A DNA stretch of 31,879 nt from Zelonia costaricensis. Taxonomy: Eukaryota; Euglenozoa; Kinetoplastea; Trypanosomatida; Trypanosomatidae. This document shows positions 1 through 9,261 of the stretch, piece by piece. The notes below the pieces were generated by a model. It did not search any database. It saw only the letters and a list, made by a program, of their open reading frames with translations, and had not been told where the DNA came from. The stretch covers positions 8,670 through 40,548 of the forward strand of contig JASAOO010003318.1 in NCBI GenBank assembly GCA_030849075.1. The letters run 5' to 3'. Positions within the stretch are counted from its first letter, which is position 1. Every line of letters starts with the position of its first letter. Made by a program: the position numbers and the translations under genes.

Positions 1-130
1 ACCACCACCACCGCCTTCTCTACACGTCCTTCCTCTTCCCCTTCACGGTGTGCGTTCGACTCCAGACCACCCCATTGTTCCTCCCTCCCCGTCACACACA
101 CACGCAGCACTGCGCACTTCTTCCGTGGCG

Positions 131-198
131 TCTCTCTCCCTCTCTGTGCCTTCAATTCTCTTTGTTGTCTTACTCCCCCCCCACGCACACACGCACAG
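131..198 (+). promoter_or_regulatory. Putative spliced-leader acceptor for the MATH-like gene
   Basis: A long pyrimidine tract (131-182) is followed by the first AG at 197-198. This is the usual arrangement of a trypanosomatid trans-splice site. It would give a 5' UTR of about 195 nt with no ATG before the start at 393. The site is inferred from pattern only. Confidence 0.5.
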
Positions 199-392
199 AC
201 GCACACACCGCCGTGTTCCACGAGCAGTCCCGCCGCCTCGCAGACGTGCAACGCTCCTTCTCTCTACATACATCTATCCCCTCCCCTATCCATCAAGGCA
301 CGCGCACCGACAGGCGGCCGTACTGCGATCTCCCCATCAACCAAGCAACCAACCAGCCAGCCGCCCCCCCCTACACACGCACAGCCGCAGCC

Positions 393-1319
393 ATGGGGCT
401 CTTTGGGAAGGAACGCACGGGGACCTTTAAGGCGGTGGACGGCTCGGGCCGCCGCTTTACCTGGACCATCAAGGACTTCACGACGCACGCCCCCGGCACG
501 ACGCTGGACAGCGACAACGTGAACTGCTTCACCAAGGTCAAGTTCCACATGCACATGTCCCTTGGCGCGAACGGGGACATCGGCGTGTACATCCACTACA
601 AGAAGCCGCCGATCCCGAAGTACTCGTACTACTTCGAGAACAAGAAGAAGGAGGTGATGCGGCAGCACACGGCGCACACGATCCCGGAAGATTCGGAGCG
701 GTGCGGGCACTGGAACGTGTGCAGCTACAACGACATGAAGGAATTCCTGGGCAGCGACGACACGCTCGTGGTGCAGTTCGTCTTCGACGACGACAGCCTC
801 GCCGTGAAGCGGGTGGCGGAGAAGAACACTGTCTCGGTCATGTGGACCATCCCGAACCTGGAGACGCAGAACCTGAGCCCGTACTCCTCGCGCGGCTTCT
901 TCGTGGACAACACCCTCCTCGTCGCCCGCCTTGACATCAAGCGCAACAACGCCGATGCGATGGCGCAGTACAGCTACGTCGACGTGCACACGCTCATCAT
1001 CTTTCTCTTCTGCCGCAAGGGGAAGATCCCGCCGCACAGCGTCGAGCTCGTCGACGCCTCGGGTACGCCGTACCACTGCGTGGAACGCAACGAGGAGGGG
1101 ACGACGCTGACGGTGATGGTCGACCGCAAGCTGGTGGACGCCAACATCGCCAACGACGGCACTCTCTTCGTGAAGATCACCTTCTTCGCTGGTGGAAACC
1201 CGCTGGAGGCGCTCAACGCGCTCAGCGGCATGGGCGGCGAGCAGGCCCGCAGCGCTGACGGCGGCCGCACAGTGGAGGTCGGCGAAAAGAAGGAGATGTA
1301 CAACGTCATGGACGACTGA
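393..1319 (+). CDS. Protein with two MATH/TRAF-like domains
   Basis: This is a 308-aa soluble protein with no signal peptide or membrane segment. The first ATG after the likely splice acceptor is at 393, in the context gcagccATGG. The frame is open upstream to about 48, but that part translates to low-complexity UTR-like sequence, so I start at MGLFGKER. Two segments start alike: FTWTIKDF (Trp24) and VMWTIPNL (Trp151). Each is followed by alternating beta-strand-like sequence, which resembles the MATH fold (for example GHWNVCSYNDMKEFLG and DDTLVVQFVFDD in the first copy). MATH domains generally bind short peptide motifs in signalling or ubiquitin-ligase adaptors. No RING, BTB or protease domain is attached, so a pure adaptor or structural role is inferred. 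The C-terminal 30 residues are polar and probably disordered. The gene assignment is firm; the domain call is moderate. Confidence 0.8.
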   Translation: MGLFGKERTGTFKAVDGSGRRFTWTIKDFTTHAPGTTLDSDNVNCFTKVKFHMHMSLGANGDIGVYIHYKKPPIPKYSYYFENKKKEVMRQHTAHTIPEDSERCGHWNVCSYNDMKEFLGSDDTLVVQFVFDDDSLAVKRVAEKNTVSVMWTIPNLETQNLSPYSSRGFFVDNTLLVARLDIKRNNADAMAQYSYVDVHTLIIFLFCRKGKIPPHSVELVDASGTPYHCVERNEEGTTLTVMVDRKLVDANIANDGTLFVKITFFAGGNPLEALNALSGMGGEQARSADGGRTVEVGEKKEMYNVMDD

Positions 1320-2211
1320 ACGTGTGGGCGCGTCCACACACACACACACGCGCGCCCAGACACAGACACGCGCGGACACGCAGCCACCATCCCGCAACAC
1401 ACACGCAAGAGGTGCGCGAGGTGTGCATAACCGTCGACGACACCCCCCCCCCCACCACACACACACACACACACATACACAAAAGGGCGTGCACGAGTGT
1501 CGCCGTCCACCAGTGCGCCGCACTGCGCGATGTGGGATGAAGTGGGGAAAGGAAAGACGTGGGGATATGGTGTTCTGCGTCCATCGTAAAGTGGGCACGG
1601 CTGCTGCCCCCCCCCCCCTCTCAAGCCTTCGCCCCCCAACGCACACTTCTCGCCATTCACGGACGCTCTCACGCGCACGCACTTCAGCCCCCCAACGCCT
1701 CTTCCGGTGATGAGCGCCAAATTGTTTGATGGACAACACCGTTGCTCCTCTCTTGTGCCTTGCACCTTTCTTAGTTTGCTTTTTTTGTTTTTCTCTCATT
1801 TTTCGCTTTGCGCTCCTGTTTTAGTGATGGTGAAGGTGTGTGTGCGTGTGAGTGGGTGGGTGTGGGTGTGTGTGTGTGTGTCCTTGTGACGGTGTGTGTC
1901 ATGCTCGTTGTTCTTCCTACCATTGAATATTGTTCGTGAGAGAGAGGGGGAGACGGTTGCCCACACCCGCTCATTAGGTGCTCGCCCCAGAAGACGCGCT
2001 TCGCTGTCCTTCTCCCTCCCTTCCCCTTCGCTCTCTCGACTAATCCTCCCGTCTAACCTTGCACTTCGCCTCATCGAGTGTGAGGAGGCCTCCACCCCCC
2101 CCCCTTTCTGCCACACGCACACGCACACACAAATGCTTCCTTGTCCGCCCCCTTCCCCTTCACGTCCCTCCCTCTCGCACCGTCTTGTTCTTCTCCCATT
2201 GGGTGTTCTGT

Positions 2212-2251
2212 CTGTGTGTGTGTGTGTGTGTGTGTCTGTGTGTACATGTGT
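2212..2251. repeat. TG microsatellite
   Basis: A near-perfect (TG)n run with a few CTG/TACATG interruptions lies in the spacer. Similar tracts recur at 1836-1886, 2748-2811, 8113-8142, 11889-11908, 25274-25293 and 25598-25632. Such dinucleotide tracts are common in Leishmaniinae UTRs. Confidence 0.85.
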
Positions 2252-3230
2252 GGCACTCATGGCGCAGTTTTTCTCTTCTTTGCGTTGGTGTTCCACGCCC
2301 GCCACCCACAGCGCTCGGTGCTGCACGCAGTGGCTTCCCCACCCCACCCCCACCCCTTCCTCGCCCTCGCATGTACCCGCACCCACGCAGGCGGCACCAC
2401 CCCCGCGCGCCCACCATCACCGCCCCCGCTGTATCTCGTCTTCTGTTCCTTTCCTTTATCTTCTCCTCTTGGACTGATGAGACCCTCTTCCTCCTCAGCG
2501 TTGACGTGCTGCCCCCCTCGCGCGCACCCCTTTCCCCCCCCCCGACTGCACTCACCCTGCCTCCCGCATCATCAAGCCGGTGTGCCCTCTGTGGCCCCCT
2601 CCCCTTCGCTATCCTCCGACTCCCCTCCTCTTTCCACCGTCGCTTTGCCCTCGCGCTCACTGTTGCCGTCCTCGTCTCTCCCCCCCCCTCCCCTCGGCCC
2701 TTCCATTCTTCAACCCTCACCCTTTCCACTTAGCGCCGATCTGTTCGTGTCTCTGTGTCTGTGTGTGTGTGTGTGTGTGTACCTGTGTGTGCCTGTGCCT
2801 GTGCGTTGTCCTGACTCTGCCGCTTTGTTCGTTCTCTTCCCCCCCCCCTTCGCTCTGTGTTTCGATGAACTTCGCTTTGTTCGCCCGTCGTGAATCGCGT
2901 GGTGCCGAACGCACTTCGTGTATCGGGACCCCTGGCTGGGGGGGGGGGGTGTCTGTGAGCTTCTCCCGAGTGCGGGCATCCGGCTCGCCAGAAGAGGGGC
3001 CCACCGGGGGGGTGGGGGGCTTCGCGATCTCCTCGGACCGAACTGTCACACGCCGCACCCCTGCCTCCTCAAGTCACCGGAGCGTGCACGCATCGGGTCA
3101 CCAACTCCGGGAATACAGGAACCGCGCGGACGGTGACTCCTGCTGACGGAATGGCCACTCCTTCGCCCCCCACTTTTCTCCGCCTCCGCCCCCACATCCA
3201 CTGCACTCTCCCAGAGCGCGCGACCCACCA

Positions 3231-3264
3231 CGCTTCTCTCCCTATCTCCCTGCCCTGCTGAAAG
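3231..3264 (+). promoter_or_regulatory. Putative spliced-leader acceptor for the 165-aa gene
   Basis: The pyrimidine tract 3231-3260 is followed by AG at 3263-3264, leaving a 5' UTR of about 206 nt without an upstream ATG. A weaker alternative AG is at 3213-3214, after the tract at 3156-3212. Pattern only. Confidence 0.4.
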
Positions 3265-3470
3265 GAAAGGCACTAGAAACACGCACACACGACGCCAAGC
3301 AGCGTCCTCGCCACAGTGCATACTCACTCTCTCCTTCGCCGATTCACCGCCCCCCTCCCTCCCCCACTCGACACCCATCGCGGTGGCGTCGAGTGCGTTG
3401 CCGGTCGTGTACGCCCTGGAAGTGACGGCGCACGCAAAGGGCACGCCCCTGCTCGTCGCCGAACCAGTGC

Positions 3471-3968
3471 ATGATGTCCACCTCCGCGGCCCCATCCGAT
3501 GCCGCGGTGATGCTCGCGCTGGAGCAGCTGGAGGAGGTGCGGGCGCGGCTGCACGACTCCCTCCGCGAGGCCGCCTTCAGCCTTACCACCGCCCAGCGCG
3601 AAGAGGAGTCGACGCGTGGGTGCCTCGTCTCCTTCGACGCGGTCCCCACTGCGCAGGGAAGCCTCGCGCCTCTCGCCCACGTCGCAGAGACGAGGCGCGA
3701 GCACGGGGTGGCATCATGGCAGCTCGAGATGCAGGTCGGCACACGGCACCGCCCCCTCGGGGGCGCGCCGGCCCCGCCACAAGCGTCCCCACCGGCCACG
3801 GCCACGACGGAAGCGCCGGCAGACCCGATCTACTACTTCAGTGAGTGCCCATCGGCCGCATTGCGGGAGTGCCAGACGGCGTACCGGCGTGCCCTTCACG
3901 GCGTCGTCGAGGCGGTGAACGCGCAGCAGCGCGCTCTCGCCGCGGCGGCGGCGGCGGCGGCAGCGTGA
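3471..3968 (+). CDS. Conserved-looking hypothetical protein, 165 aa
   Basis: I do not recognise this protein. The start is an ATGATG pair at 3471/3474, the first ATG after the likely splice acceptor. The N-terminal 50 residues (for example LEQLEEVRARLHDSLREAAF) and residues 125-160 (ALRECQTAYRRALHGVVEAV) look alpha-helical and amphipathic, which suggests a small helical bundle or coiled-coil subunit. A Pro/Ala-rich linker at about 95-115 separates them. The C-terminus is a poly-Ala run encoded by a GCG repeat at about 3943-3966. There is no signal peptide, membrane segment or catalytic motif. Codon use is GC3-rich like its neighbours, and the frame is uninterrupted between typical UTR-like flanks, so it is probably a real gene. 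It could be a subunit of a larger complex, but nothing here says which. Confidence 0.65.
   Translation: MMSTSAAPSDAAVMLALEQLEEVRARLHDSLREAAFSLTTAQREEESTRGCLVSFDAVPTAQGSLAPLAHVAETRREHGVASWQLEMQVGTRHRPLGGAPAPPQASPPATATTEAPADPIYYFSECPSAALRECQTAYRRALHGVVEAVNAQQRALAAAAAAAAA
3943..3966 (+). repeat. GCG trinucleotide repeat encoding poly-Ala
   Basis: A run of GCG/GCA codons ends just before the TGA stop of the 165-aa gene and gives a C-terminal poly-alanine tail. It is likely to vary in length between strains. Confidence 0.8.
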
Positions 3969-4458
3969 GGTGCGCGTGACTGCAGGGTGCCAGAGTGCTG
4001 CTATGGCGCAGCGAGTGCGTTCGGACCTGTGTGTCCGTGTTTGAGAGTTTGGGCGGACGTCGTGCGGACATGCCGCTACCTCTACCTCAACGCCGTCCGA
4101 CGTCACGAAGCAGCGAAAAAGGCGGCAAACCAAAAACAAAATGCAGTCCCCCTCAACCGTGCCGATACGCGCGAACTCGGCTGGCCCGCAGCGGTTGGGT
4201 TGAGCCTGAGATCGTCAGAGCGCACGTTCCCACTCGCCCGCACCCCACCTCCACACGGTCCCTCTCTGACGAGCTCACTCTTCACCTCATCTCTCCCAAC
4301 ACCTCCTCCACCAGCTCTCGACAGACACGCACGCACACAAGCGCACGCGTGTGTGCACCACTCGCAGCACGCATCAACTCACGCACGAGCACCACTAGTC
4401 GGTCACCGTACCTTCCCACCTCCTACCTCCCTCCACTCCCCTCATCACGCACGGCACG
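3969..4458. other. Intergenic spacer
   Basis: This 490-bp spacer has pyrimidine-rich blocks at 4235-4312 and 4408-4440 and CA-rich sequence around 4320-4350. No gene is seen. It contains the putative splice acceptor for UTP25. Confidence 0.7.
4275..4314 (+). promoter_or_regulatory. Putative spliced-leader acceptor for UTP25
   Basis: The C/T-rich tract 4275-4312 is followed by AG at 4313-4314. There is no ATG between it and the start codon at 4459. Predicted 5' UTR about 145 nt. Pattern only. Confidence 0.5.
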
Positions 4459-7400
4459 ATGGGTCGCCCAGGCGGCTTCTTCAAGAAGCTCAAGGCGAAG
4501 CAGAAGCGGGCGACATCGCGGCAGCAGCGCGGCACAAAGGGGGCCTCGAAGGAGGACCGCCGCCGCAAGCACAACGAGCGTGTCGAGCTGTACGCGGCCA
4601 AGCGGGAGGCGGAGCAGCTCGCCGTCGTCAGCAGCTCCAGCGATGACGAAGTGTCCACCGACTCCGAGGCGGGCGAGAAGCAGCAGACGGCGTCACTGCG
4701 GAAGCTGCATCGCCTGCTGGGTGTGGCGGGGGCATCGGCCACCTCTCGCAGCCGCGCCGCCACGCCTCCCGGCACGGCTGCCGCACAGCGCCAGCGCCGC
4801 CGAGGCCGCGGCACCGACAGCGGGACGGACGAGGCGGCGCTGCAGCACGCGGACGGGAGCGACAGCGACGTCGGTGACGATGAGAGTGCTGCTGCTCGGT
4901 TCGGTGTCCGGGCAGAAGAGGATCGCCGCCGCCGCCGCGGCCCACGTCGTGAGACAACAACAACGACGGGTCACGGCGCCAACGGGCACGCCCTACGTCG
5001 CGCCGCCGCCGCGGACGCGGAGGCCGACGACGATGTGGATGGTGAGGACTGGCGTCTGTACCTCGGGGACGCGAGCAGTGCCGGCAGCGAGAGCGGAGAC
5101 GGTGCGTCGCAGCTGGACGATGAAGAAGGAGTGGAGGAGCTGGGCGAGGAGACGGACGACGCCGACGACGTCGTGGACACGGACCTGCTGATGGACCTTG
5201 ACGACGACGAAGAAGACGAAGATGACGAAGACGAGGTGGACTTCGGTGATGGTGACGGCGGTGCAGCAGACGACGGCGACGGCAGCAGCAGCAGCAGCGT
5301 TGGCGGGGGCAGGACCGGCAACAACAACCCGCTCTTCGACCTTGACCACGACAGCGACGATGATGGCGCCGACCTCTTCGACGAAGCCGGCATGCTGTAC
5401 GACGCGGGCGAGCGTGGGGAAGAGGACGAGGACGACGACGAGGAGGGGGAAGAGGAGGAGCGCGAGGACGCGTTCGTGGATGACGAAGACCCAGACGACG
5501 CCAGCAGCGGGGAGGACGACAAGCGGAAGGGCGAAGCGGCCGCCTCGCCGTCGTCGTCCGCTGCCGCGCAGGAGCGTCTTCTCCTGCGGCAGTTTCGCCT
5601 CAGCACGAGCACCATCGCGGCCCTGCAGCGCTACAGCAAGGCGGGCACCAGCTCCCCTGCAGCTGCCGCCGCAGCGCCGGCCTCTAGCGTGGTGCTCACC
5701 GAGAAGGACGAGTGGATGCGCAAGTACCACCTCGACCTCCACGGCGTCGTGGATGAGACGCCGCTGCAGCCGGTCCCCGTGCCCCACGCGGCGGTGGAAC
5801 TGCTGGGCACCTCCAACGAGCCCCTGATCGCCCGCGCAGCGCAGCGGCTGGAGACGACGGTGGACAAGAAGGAGCTCGGGCTCTTCTTCGTCTCGCCGGA
5901 GGAGTACGCCACGCTGCACCCCGACAACGTCGCGGTGCTCGCCACCGCCCACGCACAGCGGCATCTCCTGCACGCCCCCTTCGACGTCGCGGCTGCGAGC
6001 ACGCCGTCCTCGTCGCGGGTGCAGGCGAAGCCCGCCGAGCCGTGGACGCAGTGCCCGTCGTACGTGCACCCCGCGCTGTGGGAAAAGTGGGTCGCCTTTC
6101 GGGCGGCCCGGCAGCTGCAGACCTTCACCGTGGAGGAGCGTGGCTTGCTGGACCTCCTGCAGGGCTACGCCGACGTGCTGGACACGCTGCACAGCTGGCA
6201 GAACAGTGCGTCGCGCCGCGAGGTGTACGTGCTGCACCTGCTCAACCATTGGTTCAAGGCCCGCTCCGTCGTGCTCGCCCACGACGCGATGCTGGCGAAG
6301 CGGAAGGAGGAGCGCCGGAGAAAGCGGCAGCAGCAACAGCAGGAGCAGCAGCGACGGCGTCGGCAGCTCCAGCGCGCCAAGGCGGGCCACGTGGCCGCGG
6401 ATGACGACGACGACGGTGAGAAGGGCAGTGGCGCGGCAGAGACGCGGCAGACCACCGCCAGCAGGAGGGGCACGGCGAAGACGCAACGAAAGGTGGCGAT
6501 GATGGCGACCAACGCGGCAGAGGAAGGCGAAAACGAAGACGAGGAGGACGAAGAGTTGGAGCTGCGGGATCGTGGTTTCAGCAAAACGCGGCTGTGTGTG
6601 CTGTGCCCCCTGCGCAACCACGCCTACAAGCTTGTCCACACCCTCGTCTCGATCTTGCAGGCCGACCCGGCCGCGTGCCCAAAGCTGGCCATGTTCGAGC
6701 AGGACTTCACGGAGATCGAGGAGGCGGTGGACCCCACCTTCCGGCGCCGCCCGCGGGACTACCAGCGCGCCTTCGAGGGCAACATCGACGACTCCTTCTG
6801 CGTTGGCCTGCGGCTGGAGCCGGAGCGGGTGCACGTCTACGCCCACCCGCTGAACAGCGACGTGATCATCTGCTCCCCGCTGGGGTTGCGCCGTCGCCTT
6901 GAAAAGAGTGGCGACGTGCTCGTGTCGCTCTCGTCGATCGAGGTGTGCCTGCTGGAGGAGGCGCAGATGCTGTTCCAGCAGAACTGGATGCACGTGACGG
7001 CGGTGCTCGAGCTGCTGAACAAGCGGCCGACCGACACCACGCACGGCCTGTCGGACCTCCGCCGCGTGTACGCGTGGGCCCTCGAGGGCAAGAGCGGCCG
7101 CCACCGCCAGACCATCATCACGACGGACGTGTGCAACGCGACGATGCTGTCCACCTTCCGCACCTCCTCCGTGAACAACTCGGGCAAGCTGCTGCTGCAG
7201 CGCCGCGCTGACCCTGGTGTGCTGTCCCGCGTGCTTGTCCCGGTGCGGCAGCACTTCATCCGCTTCGAGCCGAGCTCCCTCGCCTCCGTCGACGACGATC
7301 GCTTCGCCTTCTTCACAAAGCAGATGTACGAGGCGAAGCTGAACGCGATGGCGGAGCGCGATGTGCGCATCATCGTATTCGTGCCGTCGTACTTTGACTT

Positions 7401-7785
7401 TGTGCGGGTGCGCAACTACCTGCACCGCGAGTACCGCGAGAGCTACGTCGCGCTGTCCGAGTACACGTCGCTGAAGCAGCAGCGCAAGGCTCTGGGCCAG
7501 TTTTCCGACCTGGAGCGGCCGGTGCTGCTCGTCACGGAACGCTTCTACTACTTCAAGCGCTACTTTGTGAAACTCGCCGAGGCGCTTGTGTTCTACAGTC
7601 CACCGATGTTCCCGGAGTACTACGCATCACTGACGAACCGGCTGGTGGCGACGTCGCCGAACGCGTTCACGATGACACTGTACTGTCGCTACGACACGCA
7701 CGAGCTAAACCGGCTGGTGGGCACGCCACGCATGGTGCAGCTGCTCGAGCGGGACTCGGGCGTCTTCTCTTTCGTGACCTCGTAA
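4459..7785 (+). CDS. UTP25: UTP25 (DEF-family) small-subunit processome protein
   Basis: This 1108-aa nucleolar protein is needed in the family for U3 snoRNA-dependent 18S rRNA processing. The N-terminus is basic (MGRPGGFFKKLKAKQKR). A long acidic, Ser-rich and probably disordered region follows (about 150-370, many D/E runs), then a Gln/Arg coil at about 615-640. The UTP25 core fills roughly 390-1108. Family signatures seen are TRLCVLCPLRNHA (from about 708), NIDDSFCVGL, NSDVIICSPLGLR, VPSYFDFVRVRN (from 975), SEYTS and TERFYYFKRYF (from 1026). The fold is a DEAD-box helicase relative, but the DEAD position reads EEAQ (833-836) and no Walker A lysine motif is visible. It should therefore be a pseudo-helicase, as known for the family. 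It is longer than the yeast and human proteins because of the acidic region. The start is the first ATG after the predicted acceptor. Confidence 0.95.
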   Translation: MGRPGGFFKKLKAKQKRATSRQQRGTKGASKEDRRRKHNERVELYAAKREAEQLAVVSSSSDDEVSTDSEAGEKQQTASLRKLHRLLGVAGASATSRSRAATPPGTAAAQRQRRRGRGTDSGTDEAALQHADGSDSDVGDDESAAARFGVRAEEDRRRRRGPRRETTTTTGHGANGHALRRAAAADAEADDDVDGEDWRLYLGDASSAGSESGDGASQLDDEEGVEELGEETDDADDVVDTDLLMDLDDDEEDEDDEDEVDFGDGDGGAADDGDGSSSSSVGGGRTGNNNPLFDLDHDSDDDGADLFDEAGMLYDAGERGEEDEDDDEEGEEEEREDAFVDDEDPDDASSGEDDKRKGEAAASPSSSAAAQERLLLRQFRLSTSTIAALQRYSKAGTSSPAAAAAAPASSVVLTEKDEWMRKYHLDLHGVVDETPLQPVPVPHAAVELLGTSNEPLIARAAQRLETTVDKKELGLFFVSPEEYATLHPDNVAVLATAHAQRHLLHAPFDVAAASTPSSSRVQAKPAEPWTQCPSYVHPALWEKWVAFRAARQLQTFTVEERGLLDLLQGYADVLDTLHSWQNSASRREVYVLHLLNHWFKARSVVLAHDAMLAKRKEERRRKRQQQQQEQQRRRRQLQRAKAGHVAADDDDDGEKGSGAAETRQTTASRRGTAKTQRKVAMMATNAAEEGENEDEEDEELELRDRGFSKTRLCVLCPLRNHAYKLVHTLVSILQADPAACPKLAMFEQDFTEIEEAVDPTFRRRPRDYQRAFEGNIDDSFCVGLRLEPERVHVYAHPLNSDVIICSPLGLRRRLEKSGDVLVSLSSIEVCLLEEAQMLFQQNWMHVTAVLELLNKRPTDTTHGLSDLRRVYAWALEGKSGRHRQTIITTDVCNATMLSTFRTSSVNNSGKLLLQRRADPGVLSRVLVPVRQHFIRFEPSSLASVDDDRFAFFTKQMYEAKLNAMAERDVRIIVFVPSYFDFVRVRNYLHREYRESYVALSEYTSLKQQRKALGQFSDLERPVLLVTERFYYFKRYFVKLAEALVFYSPPMFPEYYASLTNRLVATSPNAFTMTLYCRYDTHELNRLVGTPRMVQLLERDSGVFSFVTS

Positions 7786-8980
7786 CGCACCGCCGCCACT
7801 GCTGCGTGTGTTCACGACACCCCCGCGCCCTGTCTGTGTCTGTGTCTGTGTCGGCATGCCTGGTTGCTCCACAGCACCCACTCCCGCACTACACGGGCGT
7901 AATCAACGACTAAGCCATAACGTGAGGTGATGAGAGGTGCGAACTGGAGGAGGTGCGGTGGGGCCCTTGTTTCCTTCCCCGCCCCCCCCCCCATCCCCGT
8001 GTCCCGCTCTCGAGTTACCCTCTGCGAGTGCGTTTGTTCTTTGCGACTATGCACGTGTAACACCAAAGTACCCAAAGATGACGCACGTCACAACCGGTCC
8101 AACGCGAGTCCGTGTGTGTGTGCGTGTGTGTGCGTGTGTGTTGGCACGCACGGGCCGGTAGCCAGCGTCTTTCTCTCCTTGAGGCCGACACTGCCGTTCC
8201 GAAGGTGGCGGACTGGAAGGTGGGCTCGGCGCCACCACTGCCCGCTTGCACAGAGCCAGCGCCGGCATCGCCGCGTCATTGCGGCGAAGGGCTGCAACCG
8301 GCGAAGACCAGCAACTAGCACGCACCCCACCACACGGTTTGCATGGATGTGTACCTGTATTCCTCCCTCACCGCACACGTGCAATTCACTTGCTTCGTCC
8401 TTCTAATGAATGGGCCGTCCCACACACACACACACACAACTGCAGATGCGCACGCGGCAGACGCGGCACGCAAGCAGTTTCTCCTCGTTACTTCTGTAGT
8501 TTTGTCCAGCACGCATAGACCCCCACTGGGCGTGTCGCCAACCCCTCCCCCCCACCGCTCGCCCCTCCACGCAATCGAAGCCAAGCACCACAGCTCTTCG
8601 CCGTTGCGCACACTCCTGGCATTCTCCTCCAGCTGCGCCTCTCCCCACTACCCTACCCGCCTGTCCCCCCCCCCCCCCTCTGACCTCACTGCTTTGCCCT
8701 CCCCTCCCCCTCCGATCGGCGTNGGGCGCCGCCACGCATCGTAGGTCGGAGGTGTGCGTGCGTGTGTATTGGGCGCGTCCCTGTGTAATAGCTTTGCTTC
8801 TTCTGCCGCCTTTAGACGTGCCGCTGTGACGCCACTGCTGTCTCTCCGTCTTTTGTTTTGTGTGTTGTTGTTGATGGGGTTGGTAACGCCGCTGCCGGCA
8901 TTTGTTTTCTGATTGGCTCGAGCATTCAGTAGAGATCAACTGGCGCGTCTCCCTCCTCCTACCGCATACACACACTCAAG

Positions 8981-9004
8981 CACACACACACACACACACA
9001 CACA
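8981..9004. repeat. (CA)12 microsatellite
   Basis: A perfect CA dinucleotide repeat lies in the spacer upstream of the DZIP1-like gene. A shorter imperfect CA stretch sits just before it at 8967-8975. Confidence 0.9.
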
Positions 9005-9110
9005 TTTCGCTGTACCCACATAGACCTGCACCTTTATCTTGACCGCGTGCATAGCAGCCTTGGTCGCCGCCGCCTCGCATCCGCAGTCCATTTGCGCTCC
9101 ATCTCAAGCT

Positions 9111-9155
9111 GCCTTCTTTGTTTGTTTCTTTTCTGTTTGTGTGACGTCTCTGTAG
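9111..9155 (+). promoter_or_regulatory. Putative spliced-leader acceptor for the DZIP1-like gene
   Basis: The T-rich tract 9111-9153 is followed by AG at 9154-9155, a strong-looking site that gives a 5' UTR of about 106 nt without an ATG. A second tract (9201-9250) leads to an AG at 9255-9256, but that would leave only about 5 nt before the start codon. Pattern only. Confidence 0.55.
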
Positions 9156-9261
9156 GACGCAAGCGCACGTCCCCTCGTCAATCCCACACACGCACGTGGG
9201 CCCTACCCCCTCCCCCTCTTCTTCTTCTTCTTCTCCCCCTCCCCACCGTGTGGCAGCCGTC

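Larger units (their letters stand above)
1320..3470. other. Intergenic spacer (2.15 kb) with CA/TG repeats and G-runs
   Basis: I see no convincing gene here. Open frames on both strands translate to His/Thr/Arg/Val/Cys low-complexity sequence from CA/TG repeats. Contents include a C-run with (CA)n at 1443-1480, TG-rich tracts at about 1836-1886, 2212-2251 and 2748-2811, several poly-C/pyrimidine tracts, and a G-run cluster at 2938-3019. The spacer should hold the 3' UTR of the upstream gene and the 5' UTR of the next. It is one of the two longest spacers in the window. Confidence 0.7.
7786..9261. other. Intergenic spacer with CA/TG repeats and one ambiguous base
   Basis: This 1.48-kb spacer has no convincing gene. 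It contains a TG tract (8113-8142), a CA tract (8421-8439), a (CA)12 run (8981-9004), poly-C runs near 7986, 8547 and 8667, and a single N at 8723. Pyrimidine tracts near its right end precede the DZIP1-like gene. Confidence 0.7.

Noticed and set aside
48..392. In-frame extension upstream of the MATH-like gene
   Set aside because: It begins at a GTG, spans the pyrimidine tract and predicted acceptor, and encodes low-complexity His/Thr/Pro sequence.
4993..7425. Very long antisense open frame opposite UTP25 (about 810 codons)
   Set aside because: It mirrors the coding frame of UTP25, where GC3-rich codons remove stops on the opposite strand. Its translation is Val/Leu/Arg/His-rich with no recognisable domain.
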